Source: Apteryx mantelli (taxonomy: Eukaryota > Chordata > Aves > Apterygiformes > Apterygidae). From it: a stretch of DNA of 64,000 nt. The stretch lies in NCBI RefSeq assembly GCF_036417845.1, contig NC_089980.1, forward strand, positions 63,424,501 through 63,488,500, read 5' to 3'. The notes below the pieces were generated by a model. That model ran no database searches. It was given only the letters and a program-made list of their open reading frames with translations, and was not told the origin of the DNA. Position numbers and translations under genes: made by a program. This document shows positions 13,269 to 23,371 of this stretch, one piece after another (within the stretch, counting starts at the first letter, position 1; each line of letters opens with the position of its first letter).

Positions 13269-15269
13269 TACAGTTTTATTTCATTTTTCTTTTTAAAGTT
13301 GTTTTGTATTCATTCCATGTTGGGAGGGTTCACAGAGTAGGAAAGAGTTACTTTTAAAGTCAGATAAGAATAAACATCTTCCAGTGCTCACCCTTAAAAT
13401 AACAAGACTTACAAAGAGACACTCTGTGTTTTCCAAACTTTCCATTGATAACTCTTTTTTGCAAAGAGTGGTGAGTGCTTTCATTTTAAAAATGTTTCCA
13501 AATTGTCTTTGTGCCACTATCATATTATTTCACTGAATTATTAATGCCCCCATGATGAAAGATGTTATTTTTTTCCTACTGCGAAGAGTGAACTAAGTTA
13601 CTAAAAAATTAAGCTACTCAAGTTTATGTATTATGTTAACACAGGAACCCATTTCCCTGTTCTAACCACTAACTGATAAACTTGTTTAAAAAGTGTACTC
13701 ACTCTAGAATTGTCCAAGCATTATGTATTTATGTGTCTAGCCACTAAACAAATCTACGTTGATATATAGCATAGGTTATTCAAATGAGAGCAGACCAGCA
13801 CTGAAAAAATGGAGGTGAGTGAATGAAATAAATAAATAATCAGCAAACAAAACCAGTTTCTACTAAGAGTGACTTTGACTAACAACTTACACCTGCCCTT
13901 GCAGATTATTGCATCACAGTGTTGACCAAAGGTTCCTGTCTTGCAAAGGCATTTTTTGTCGTTGATGGTTTTCTTTTTTCTAATTGCCAGCTGCAGTTAA
14001 GAAACAGAGTTATGCTGGGAAGGTAAATTGCTTGCTATAATTGTTCATTAATGCACTCTTCTTTAATGTACTTTTAGGGGTTATAATCTTCAAAATGATG
14101 ATCAATTATGGTAGCTCCAATTAATGTCACTGTCGTTAAGGGGATGTCAGCATTTCTATTAATACAGTGCAATTTTCTGGGTTTTTATAATGAAGCTCTA
14201 AAAAATGGCTGAAAGTTAAGCTACAAGGTTCCAGCATATTTTATGCACACAATATTTCCTTGAACCTAATCTAATCAATAGATGTACTGAATCTAATGAG
14301 GTAAAAATAGAGTGGAGAGAATCTATTCGAGCTACAAATCCCATCTCACAGAAATGAAAATATACTATTGTGAAAATACTGCTTTCTGTTCGGATTAAAA
14401 AGGAAAGAGAACAAGCAGAAAATGGTGATGCAGAGACAGTCAAATGGACTTGAAGTGTCACAGGTGACAGCCATTTTCCTTGGGGTACTTCTTATTCTTA
14501 GGCCTTGTCTGTTTATTATGATTCCCTACTACTCTCTCCCCCAGTCCATCTCTCTTGTTTTTCTATATCTGATGCCTCTTGACATACGGTTAGCTGTGTG
14601 TGGCAAAAAAGCCTTAGATTTCTTAAGATATTTTATAGTGCCTACCACAATGGGACTCTGATTCTTGATGGGGAGCTTTGGCAAGTGAAAGATGGGTAAT
14701 AAACACTCATCTTTAAGAGTGGTGACTTTGGGCCATTACCTGGTTTTATGTTACTGTGCAGCAGGGGTCTGTGGAAATGCTGGTGGGTTTGTGGAAAGTG
14801 AAAGCCATTTGGGCAGAAGCCTTTCACCTGTGTTGAAGCTATGGTCTGAGGTGGCTTTCTCCTTGCTGACTCCCTGGAGTTTCCAGTGGGGCCAGACTGA
14901 GATTTCTCCTGGGCCTGTCTCTGCATTCAGGTCCCCGTCACAGGAGGCAGCTACAGAGAGCTAGATTGAGCAGTGTCGGTGCTGTCTGGTGGAGAGGACA
15001 TCTACCAGGCAAAGAGAGAAGAAGTGGACATGCCTTTCTTACTCCAGCCTATTTGTTGGGCAGAAAAGCCTTTCTGTACTTGGGAGGAGAGGCCATGTGG
15101 GAAGTGCTTGCTCCTGTGAGGCGCAGGAGAGTGGTAGGTGCAGAGTGCACCCCCTCATACCCAGCCTTGGCCACCTGGTCTGGCCGTGGCCCAGCCATGG
15201 CGAATGCACTGGCAGAAAGGAGTGGGGATTTGCTGGGCTGAGACCAGGTGAAGGAAATGGTTTAGAATA
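13269..15269. other. Intergenic DNA with a GC-richer block
   Basis: From about 14660 to 15250 the sequence is GC-richer, and several overlapping frames on both strands stay open for 90-95 codons. None reads as a known domain. The block directly precedes the coding-like patch at 15270 and may be part of the same old insertion or gene remnant. Confidence 0.4.
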
Positions 15270-15637
15270 ATGTGCATTATTGAAACACTAAATAATTTCT
15301 TTGTAGAAACACCGAATTTCTTTGTATCGAACTCTATCACAAAAGATGTTTTGCAGGTTCCTGCCTCAGACCTTCTCTTTGCTGATAATAAAGGTGAGGC
15401 ACTAGCAGGAACAGTGGAAAAAGTAATGGAACAAAAATACATTAAATATTAACAAGATGGGTGATATATGGAGGAGTTCTGAAGGAGCTTACACACAAAG
15501 GTGGCCGAGCTTTGAATAAAAATATACGCTCTAACATTAAAATCAGATACCAAACTAAGGAGTTAAAGGTAGAAAATGCTGCGGCCACCTTTAAAAATTG
15601 TGCTAGGGCTGATCCTGAATATTTTAGTTCCAGATAA
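15270..15637 (+). pseudogene. Decayed coding-like patch, family unknown
   Basis: Two consecutive open frames in different phases abut and slightly overlap. The first runs from an ATG at 15270 to a stop at 15450-15452 (60 codons). The second runs from 15446 to a stop at 15635-15637 (63 codons, no ATG). Both have a soluble-protein-like composition (for example ASDLLFADNKGEALAGTVEK and ENAAATFKNCARADPEYF), unlike the low-complexity translations nearby. Past 15637 the same strand keeps short readable pieces between stops. One reading is an old retrocopy or gene remnant broken by a frameshift. I do not recognise the family, and chance remains possible. Confidence 0.2.
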
Positions 15638-18600
15638 TTAGCTATCAATAAAGAGAACTCTAAAGCACTTAGACTACAGCAAATGAAAGGAAAAGGAACG
15701 TCTAAATATGTCTATGCAGTGTACTAAATTCTTTTAAAGATATAGACAAAGGAGTAGTGGATAAAATTGACTCAAGCTTTTAGAAAAACTTGAGCAATTT
15801 CCTCACAAGAGGAACATACAGAAAGATAATTTCTATTTAATATGACTTTTAATATATTTTTTTCTCCTCAGATAAGAGATTATGAAAATACTAAGGGACT
15901 TGTACTAACAGATTTTTGCAATACATCAGCATGGAAGCACCAAATAACTGTGTTAGTGGAATTCAGATGCAAGTTCTGCAGGAAGAAAAAAAGAATCTGC
16001 TGAGTAACAGTCTGTCAGATATGTTAACTGAGAGTGACAACACGATGTGATCTGCAAAAAGAGACAATAAAGACATTCTACTTACAAAGCAATCCATCCC
16101 ATGTCTTTATAGAATGGTTTTCTGAAATCATGACAAAACATTGATGAATGGGTATGTGCATTATTATAGCAGTCAATCAAAAGGTAATGAGATACATGAA
16201 ACTCTTGGCTATATTGTAATCCTATCAATTATGAGTATATTCTAAAAATAGAAATACTAAGAACAAAGACAAGACAAGGAGACAAGGTAAGATGAGCTCA
16301 GAGTCATGCAACTGCATTGTTTTCATGCATTAAGGAATGAAGTATTTATTTACTTGGGCCAAAGTTCAAGGGCTCTGCATCTTCTCAGTCAATTTCTTCC
16401 TAGTTTATTTTTCTTTATGTTCCTTATCTTTCCTTTCTAATCTTTGTGTAAGGGTTTCACAGACTTTTCCTTTATTTTCCTAATTTCTTTTGTATTATAC
16501 AGAAAGGTAAGCTGTGCCACATGGTCCACATGATATTAATGGTCTGCAGCAACCCAGACATTTTGTAGATGAATGTTTTAGAAATGTGCCCCTGGGGAGA
16601 CCTTATGGTTGGCTTTAAAATTGCGCTAGTCATTATTTTCTAATTCTACTAATCACTGGATTTCCAGATTAAGCAGATCTAAAGTATGCATATGTATAGA
16701 ATACTAAAGATTAGTTTTTTTTTTTCCTGCTGGACTTGCACCTAAAGACCCAAATATAAAAATACAGATCTAAATAACTAAGTATGAGAACTCAGATTTG
16801 ATCAGCAGCTGAATGATCACTGGTCTGAAGAGAGAGGCATGTTTGAAACACACCAGGCAAAAGATTCTTCAAGTTCCCTGAGTTAGTACTCAGTCTAGTT
16901 ATTCAATTGAATAACCCTTCTGTTGGCACTCTGCAGTTCAGCTACTTCTATCTAAAACAGAAAAAATTGCAAAAAAGAAAAAAGATCCTATCAGGTCAAA
17001 CTAAAATGTGTTTCTTTTTGGAAAAATCATTTTTAGGTGGTTTCAGAATCAGATTATAAAAATCAGGACCTCAGGCTTACACACAGGGATTTGAAATGGG
17101 ATATACCAGCTTTGTACTCCAGCTTATCAGTTTGACTGCAGCTTTTAGTGATCAAAGTTATTGCTATCTGATAGCATCCTTCAGTAACCTCTGTGAAATG
17201 ACTAATCCTGTCAGTGTAGTTTACAAAAGAAAGAACTTTCTTCCACTTAGTATTTGCTTGCATGAGTCAAGGCAATATGGAATTTTGGAATCACCAGGCC
17301 CTACGCTAATGCTAAATAACTATTTTACAACAGTAGTGAAAATGACATTTTCATTCTGTGCTGGCTGCTGAATGAATACTGGGTTACACTGGTCTTTATG
17401 TTTGTCATCCTCAGTCTTCATATTCATGGAAGTTCTGTTTTAAAAGCAGTCATGTTACATCTGGATTCTAAAATTCCATTATTTGGGTATTTTTTTTGAC
17501 GAGGCATGATTTAGTATGCACTGTGGATTCATAGGATAAAGGTGGAAATACCATCTATTCCAAGAGCAGCAAGGCAGAAGGCAACAAATTGTGCCCCTCT
17601 TAACCACAGAGGTACTTTATTATTATTCTCTGTCTTACAGGTAAGAACCACTAATGAATTCATGTAGTGATTTGGATTAAGCAGATCAAGGATGAATTAA
17701 CTAAATGGGACCAGATCACACAGGAAATCTATTGAATAATCAGGAATAGGTATCTTCATTTTCTGGGCTTATTCTAAGTGCAAAAATATATAGGGCTATC
17801 TGTGAGGACCTCCTCCTATGATGCAGAACAATGACATTAAAGCTCAGTCCCTGTTTCACACAGACAAAACAGCCAAAGGATGAGAAAAAAAAATACAGGG
17901 AGAACTATGATAATAATAAGCTTTTTTGGTTTTTGAGGCATCTCTTTTTTACTGCTTAGGGGAGGCATTAAAATATGGGTACCAAAGTTAGCTCAGGTTA
18001 AAATAGACATAGTAGTAGTTTATATTTATTTGTAATCCCTAGTAGATTCGTAAGGTAAGGAAAAAGACTTTCAAAGAGAAATTTTCTTCAGTTCGTTGCC
18101 ACCGATTTCTGTTCATCTGAAGATACAGAATAAATATACTGCCAAGCCTGGTCTCTCTCCTTCCTTCTAGTTAATAAATTCTGTGCTTTCATTTCTGCAG
18201 CCTATTGGCCAGTATCATTTTTATTATTAAGGTGGAAAGATACTTGATGTTGCAAGTACATCTACTCTTGAAAACTTTCAGGGCCAGATGGCTGAGCATT
18301 GACAGGTGACACTAAGGAATTACCTAGATTGTCCCTCTGATATCAGTGAAACTTCAGACTAATGCTTACTAAGGTAAATAAGGGCCACATGTTAAGCAAC
18401 CTTGCAATATAAAAGACTAAAGATTACCTGCCTGGGCAAATATGAGGATATCCATGCCCAGATTGCAAATACGGTCATAAATTAATTAGTGCTATCTAAA
18501 TACATTTACTTATATATGTCTATTCCTACATAAAAAATGACTACAGGTACCCAGTGTCCAGTGCAGCATATCTTTATTTATACATATTGTTCTTTTGTTG

Positions 18601-18799
18601 TGTGACTTAAAACCATCCAGGGTTTTCTGTCAAGCAACTCCATGAAATAAGGCTAGGAAAACGAACCAAAACCCCAGCAAACAGGGGGAGAACAACATCC
18701 TGCTCATAGCATAGAAACTTCCTAAATCCTCCCCAAGTTTTGTTTTAATCCCTTGCCATAAAACTCCGACATCAATTGTAAATCACACAGAAAAGCAAG
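15638..18799. other. Intergenic DNA upstream of the UTRN promoter
   Basis: AT-rich DNA without a supported gene. At 17640 a pyrimidine-rich stretch ending in CTTACAG is directly followed by GTAAGA, a back-to-back splice motif. It lies upstream of the promoter and so is useful as a background example. GC content rises sharply after about 18800. Confidence 0.6.
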
Positions 18800-19419
18800 T
18801 GATTGAAAGGTGCCCCCCGGGGTTGCCCGCATGGCAGCGATCCCCCGCCCCACTTCTCGGTCCGCTGTCCTGCGGCAGCCGACGGCAGCAGTGCCGTAGC
18901 ACCTCCTCTCCCATTTCTTTTCCAAAATGGAGCCATCGATCTTTACGCACGTCTTTTGGCCAGACGGAAGGTCCACCATGACCTACCCGCCTCTAGCAGC
19001 CGCGGGCCGGTGGGAAGCAGAGAGGGGCAACGCACAGGTGGGGCCGGTGAGAGGCACAGACGCCGCCGGGGCCCCGCCGCCCCCCCAGGGCCCGCGCCCG
19101 GCGGCGCGCTGCCGCGCCGGCCGCCGCGTCCCCTGCGGAGTGCCCCCGCCTCTCCCGACGGCAGCCCCGCGGGGCGCGGGGCCGGGCCGCAGGGCCGGGC
19201 CGGGGGCCCCGGGGCGGTGCCAGCCCGTGCTCCGCTCCGCTCCGGCCCGGCCCGCACCGCCCCGCCTCTCCCGCCCCCCGAAGAAGGGGCCGCGCGGGCC
19301 GGGACCAGGGCCGGCTCTCGCCGCAGCCCCGCCGCGGCTAACAAAGGGGGCCGGTGGCCGGGGGAGGAGCCGCGCGGGCAGGGCGGGCGCGCGGGCAGGG
19401 AGGAGGGACGGCAGCGGCT

Positions 19420-19564
19420 CGCACAAAAAGTTGTGGGTCCGTCAGCGCCGGGGAGCCGCCGCCGCCGCCGCCTGGGGACGGGGCGCGGGGAGGAGCCGGC
19501 GGGCGGGCCGGGGCGCCGCGGGGAAGCGGGTCCGCCTCCGCCTCCCGGCCGCGGTTTGCGAAGG
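19420..19564 (+). other. UTRN: Likely non-coding first exon (exon 1A)
   Basis: The gene needs a 5' exon spliced to the acceptor at 20523-20524. The most consensus donor in the island is GAAGG|GTGAGTGG (GT at 19565-19566), which sets the end given here. The start is a guess placed downstream of a GC box; no initiator is decisive. A (GCC)6 run at 19455-19472 would lie in the 5' UTR. The alternative donor CCGTTAG|GTGCGT (GT at 19953-19954) would make a longer or different exon and would place the TTCCGG, E-box and second GC box nearer the start site. Transcript data are needed to choose. Confidence 0.4.
19455..19472 (+). repeat. (GCC)6 triplet repeat
   Basis: Six perfect GCC units within the CpG island, in the probable 5' UTR of UTRN exon 1. 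Such runs are often length-variable. Confidence 0.9.
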
Positions 19565-19862
19565 GTGAGTGGCCGCGGCGGCGGGGTGCTGCCGCCGGGC
19601 GCCTTCCGGGGGAGAGGGGCTGCCCGGCGCGGGCCGGGGGAGCCAAGTTTGTTCCCCAGCTCCGCGGGGAGGGGGTCGGGGCCCCGCGGGCCGCGGGGGG
19701 GAGCGTAAAGAGCGCGGCGCACCTGCGGGCGGGCGGGGCGGCCCGCGGGGAGCCGGGTGCGCGGAGGCGGCGGGCCTGGGCGAGCAGGCTGCCGCCTCTG
19801 CCGGGCGCTCCAGGAGGAAGTTGGTGCCGGCGCTCCCAGTCCGCCCGCCGGGTCAAAATCCC

Positions 19863-19877
19863 GGGGGGGGGGGGGGG
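19863..19877 (+). repeat. G15 homopolymer
   Basis: Fifteen consecutive Gs within the island on the transcribed-sense strand. It is capable of quadruplex formation and is a likely spot for sequencing or assembly length error. Confidence 0.9.
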
Positions 19878-20267
19878 CGTTCGCCGCCGGCCGGGAGCCG
19901 TTGCCGCGAGTCGTTGCTGCCCGTCGTTGCTGCCTGTTGGTCCGGCCGTTAGGTGCGTCCCCGCGGCGCTGCTCGGGGCGGGCGGGGTCGCGGCCAGGGG
20001 CGCGGCGCTGCGCTGAGGGGCCGCCGGCGCGGAGGGGGTCGCGTTTGCGTCCCGCGTGGCTTTTGTGCGGCGCAGACGTGAAACACTTCTTGTAGTTCGT
20101 GCTCCTAGAGTTACGCCAGCACTCTCTTTAACAGGGCAGAGGAGTTTGGTTTGGTTTGGGTTTTTTTTGGCCAGCCCTTCCTCGAACAACGCTGCAGCGT
20201 TTCATGCCGGTTGGGTTACCGCAGGGCCGGTGGTGTCAGGCCGGGGTGGGGCGGCCGGGCGGGGCCC

Positions 20268-20285
20268 GGCGTGACCTGTCACGCC
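20268..20285. promoter_or_regulatory. 18-bp near-perfect palindrome in intron 1
   Basis: GGCGTGAC-CT-GTCACGCC: two perfect 8-bp arms around a CT spacer. The centre contains TGACCT and TGTCA, resembling nuclear-receptor half sites or TALE-homeodomain (PKNOX/TGIF) sites. It could be a dimer binding site; no factor is assigned. Confidence 0.4.
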
Positions 20286-20415
20286 GCAAGTCGGCAGGGA
20301 CTGCTGAAGCTTCGTTTTCCTAGCTAGGACTAAGTCTTCCGACAGCCCCTCGCTCTTCAGCCGCCCGAGGTGGCCCTGGTGCCGTGGGAGCCGCGCGGGG
20401 CGGGCTGACTGCCCC

Positions 20416-20427
20416 GCCACGCGTGGC
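20416..20427. promoter_or_regulatory. 12-bp palindrome with CACGCGTG core
   Basis: GCCACGCGTGGC is a perfect palindrome about 100 bp before exon 2. Its CACGCGTG core is a variant E-box-like site of the kind bound by some bHLH proteins. Functional status unknown. Confidence 0.35.
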
Positions 20428-20524
20428 ATCGCGCGCCAGCAGCTGCCGTGCCGTCCCTCCCCCGTATTGAGTCATTTCGGGTGTAGCCTGCGGCGTTACC
20501 TTGCTTCTCTGCTTTTTGCCTTAG

Positions 20525-20610
20525 GTGCTGGTGCTGGCCCGAGCTCGCCCATGAAGCGCCTTCCTGTAAGGGGTTAGGGTGGACGTGAGGGGAGTCCGAG
20601 GTGTGCGAGG
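20525..20610 (+). other. UTRN: UTRN exon 2, 5' UTR part
   Basis: Starts right after the acceptor CTGCTTTTTGCCTTAG and runs to the base before the start codon. An in-frame TAG at 20575-20577 separates it from the main reading frame, so translation of the long protein cannot begin further upstream in this exon. It contains a complete short upstream ORF (20551-20577). Confidence 0.85.
20551..20577 (+). CDS. uORF of 8 codons upstream of utrophin start
   Basis: ATG at 20551, peptide MKRLPVRG, stop TAG at 20575-20577, in the same frame as the main ATG and ending 33 nt before it. The ATG context has C at -3 and A at +4, which is weak, so leaky scanning or reinitiation is likely. It may damp utrophin-A translation. 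In mammals this 5' UTR is known for translational control, but conservation of this uORF is untested. Confidence 0.5.
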   Translation: MKRLPVRG

Positions 20611-20689
20611 ATGGCCCGAGTTTCGGACCAAGAGGAGGGACCTGGAGGGGGGCACAGCGAGTTCAGTGACATCATTAAGTCCAGATCAG
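20611..20689 (+). CDS. UTRN: Utrophin, N-terminal coding exon (partial gene)
   Basis: Utrophin is the autosomal dystrophin paralogue. It links cortical F-actin to the dystroglycan complex at the membrane and at neuromuscular junctions. This exon gives the start ATG in a strong context (A at -3, G at +4), 26 codons and one extra G before the donor TCAG|GTAAGC. The peptide has an acidic, glycine-rich head (MARVSDQEEGPGGGHS) and ends in EFSDIIKSRS. As I recall it, mammalian utrophin-A starts with a coding exon of the same 26 residues and same phase, and the last ten residues are identical; there the split codon is completed as Asp. The first 16 residues differ from mammals. The CH domains, spectrin repeats and ZZ region lie outside the window. 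Confidence 0.93.
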
Positions 20690-21048
20690 GTAAGCTGTAA
20701 AGAGAAATAGCATTTTACTGTTTTCTGTTCAATATGTAGCTTCTGACATGAGATGGTATTTTTAAACTGCACGTTTTTGCAACTTTTTTTCTTGACACAT
20801 TGTTAGTACAGTGAGTGACTGAGGCTGTTGATGCAGCCATTGTACAATTAAATAACAGTAATTGTATGTCTCTTTTTCTCAGTGTTAGTCAAGTGTATTT
20901 GTTTAGGATCCACTGTCTGCATTATAATTACCTCAGCTTTTGTAAATAAGCATGTGCTTAAAGTGCTCTTATGCAACCCAGTGTTGGCGGCTTCTTTTTG
21001 TGTTTACTCTCAAACTTTTAAAATGTCAACTGTGGCTGTAATGCTGCA

Positions 21049-21051
<3 letters not shown>

Positions 21052-21079
<28 letters not shown>
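21052..21079 (+). repeat. A28 homopolymer
   Basis: 28 consecutive As in intron 2. No retrocopy body or target-site duplication is visible to its left, so it is treated as a simple repeat. Confidence 0.9.
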
Positions 21080-21083
<4 letters not shown>

Positions 21084-21782
21084 TAATAGTACTTTTGCAG
21101 TAAATTCATCTCTTTCTTTCCTAATGTAAAACAGTTGTCTAAAGCTACCAGCTCAAGCATTTCCTTTGCCAAAACATTAATGTAACAGCCTTTAAGGTTA
21201 TTGAAAAAATGTATTTTCTGTTGTATGTTTGAGTTTTTCTGGGGTATACAAGTATTTCACAAAAGTTAGTTCTGACAGATGCTAGAGGGTTAAGGAACTA
21301 TTCTTATTTTAGAAATGGGAAAGCTGATGCTTGGTAGGGGTGGAAGTCAGTTGTTTAAACTTTGATAGAAATTTGTGTTGCATCCAGAGGCTGAATGCTC
21401 ACGCTTTAGCCTAAAAGACTGTCTTTTCTCTGTTAAATTCAAAAAGCTCCCGTTGTCACAAGAAGACTTTTCTTTAATATCTGAAACATAACAGTGTATG
21501 TCTTTCCACCCCTACCCTTCCCCCCCACCCAAATGTTCCATACAGTAGTAGAACTGTTGCTCTTCAGTTGGTGGTGACTTTTATATGCCAGATTAAGTAG
21601 AGTGTGGGTTTGGGTCTGGATCATGTTGATCTTTGAATTGTTTCCTAGAAATATTTTTCTTTATAATGAATGAAATCTTTAGTGGATAAAATGCTTCTCT
21701 TATAAAAGTGTAACTTATAAATAAAAATGCATGTGCTTTTAAATCTTGATTTCTGTAGTGGTTCTTTTGCCCCCTTCATCTT

Positions 21783-21796
21783 CCCCCCCCCCCCCC
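21783..21796 (+). repeat. C14 homopolymer
   Basis: 14 consecutive Cs on the sense strand. Other C runs on the same strand occur at 23255, 40283 and 54799. Confidence 0.9.
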
Positions 21797-23254
21797 ATTA
21801 TTTTGAAACCTCTGGACCTGACTTGATTTGATTCTAAGCAGAGAGTCAGAAATGTCAGGAGCTTGTTTTGTGGGATAGCTTGCAGACAGTTGCATGTATA
21901 TGTGTACACAAGTGCTACACTTTCATAGGCTGTGTGAGGAAACATGACTGTATTTGAGGTTTTCCTTGGATGAACAGATTGTGCAGTTACTTTTGTTGTT
22001 TTGGTTAGGGCAGAAAACTGTAAATCTTATTACAGTCATTTTAACTTTCCTCTGTTAATGGGGAAAATTATGTGTATTCTAGAATTTAGAAGACTAAAAG
22101 ACTTGTGCTTTAAATTAACAATAGTGAATGAGGCTTGATCTAAACTGAAAAAGGGATTTAAATAAAAGAAGTGTTTTCTAAATAATAAACCAGTTTAGTT
22201 TAGGATCTGGATGTGTAATTTTTTTAAAGTTGTTTATTGTACTACATAGCTCTTACTGAACCATTCCCTACAAGTGAACCTGTGGGAACAATTTCCTAAT
22301 GAAAGGACTTAAGTTTACCAGTGTACGGATGGCAGCAAATCGAAGGCTAGTTGTCAGGACTGAAAGAAGAAAAATCCGATAAGCTATGCTTCTATATTTC
22401 ATGGGGATTTGAAAAAGAGAATGTTTATGTTGATGTAGAAGAATGATCATTTTGATACTTGGAGAGAAAGCTGAGTTGTTGATTGGTAGGAAGATTTCTC
22501 CAGCATAAGATGCTCTTCACAGTGTGATTGGTGTACAGTAGAAGTGTTATCTTAGAACTTTTTAATACTTGAGGTAGTTAGGAGTCTGTTTTGTTTTTGA
22601 GAGTATAGAGCAGAATCAGCTGAGTTTTACAATTTCTACTTTCTTTTGTAATAGAAAATGGGTTATTTTTGTTTCTTGCTACTCTACAAGTTCACCACCA
22701 GTGTTATGGGGCATCTCTAACACTTTCATCCAAGAGCCTGTGAATAAACATTTGATGTTTTAACCTTTAACAAATAAAAGCAAAACCAGCCTCTAGTGAG
22801 TGAAAATTCTTAAGTGATTTAATATGTTATAACATTTGGAAGTTCATATTATTCCTATGCATTTTTTTAAAATAAGAACATTGAAAATAATTGGTCTAAG
22901 CCTGTAAATAAAGGAAGGCAATATGTAGTGTCCTGTGTAAAGATCACTTCCTCTCTCTCAGTGCTCTCTTAGACAATCTTCTTTCTTTTTCAGTATGTCT
23001 TCTTGATCTTTTCAGAACAGATCACCAAGCTGTCAGGATATAATGATTATTTAAAACTATTCATGATCTAAGAACAGTTAAGATACATGGCTAAATCTTG
23101 GGATTGGTATTCCTAATAGTGATTGGTTATTGAAAGCTTTCGCTCTAAAATTATACTTACGAGGATAAGGCACATGAAATTTTACTGCTCCACAAGGCTG
23201 TGTGGTGCTTATCTATGGCTGTTCTTATAAGCAGAACTATCTGTGTGTTTTCTT

Positions 23255-23265
23255 CCCCCCCCCCC
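23255..23265 (+). repeat. C11 run in a pyrimidine tract
   Basis: Eleven Cs followed by a T run and CTTCC sequence, together about 40 bases of near-pure pyrimidine. Confidence 0.9.
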
Positions 23266-23353
23266 TTTTTTCTTCCCCCTTCCTTTTATTAACTTGTAAT
23301 TGGAAAACTAGTAACATACCATGTGAGGGATATTGGAGAATTGCAGCAAATTG

Positions 23354-23371
23354 TTTTTTTTTTTTTTTTTT
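23354..23371 (+). repeat. T18 homopolymer
   Basis: 18 consecutive Ts, followed by GTAGAG. Confidence 0.9.

Larger units (their letters stand above)
18800..20480 (+). promoter_or_regulatory. UTRN: UTRN promoter A CpG island
   Basis: About 1.7 kb of very GC- and CpG-rich DNA in an AT-rich setting, covering the start of the gene and ending just before exon 2. Visible elements: GC boxes (GGGCGGG at 19381-19387, GGGCGGGGCGG at 19731-19741), an E-box CACCTG (19720-19725), an ETS/N-box core TTCCGG (19604-19609), another ETS-type CGGAAG (18965-18970), and TGAGTCA (20468-20474). I see no TATA box near the likely start. In mammals the utrophin-A promoter is a TATA-less CpG island with an N-box bound by GABP, an E-box and Sp1 sites, so this island matches in type. 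Whether the individual sites are orthologous is not shown. Confidence 0.9.
19565..20524 (+). other. UTRN: UTRN intron 1 (probable)
   Basis: Defined by the GTGAGT donor at 19565 and the pyrimidine-rich acceptor CTGCTTTTTGCCTTAG ending at 20524. It is G-rich on the coding strand in its first half (a 15-G run at 19863-19877 and several GGGG clusters) and contains two perfect palindromes (20268-20285, 20416-20427). The left end moves to 19953 if the alternative exon 1 donor is used. Confidence 0.5.

Noticed and set aside
16585..16625. CTGGGGAGACCTTAT resembling a CR1 internal motif
   Set aside because: The match is about 15 bases and fades on both sides; too short to call a CR1 copy.
18803..20189. 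Long open frames (up to about 300 codons) on both strands in the GC-rich island
   Set aside because: They occur in nearly all frames at once and read as Arg/Pro/Gly/Ala low complexity, the expected effect of few AT-rich stop codons in a CpG island.
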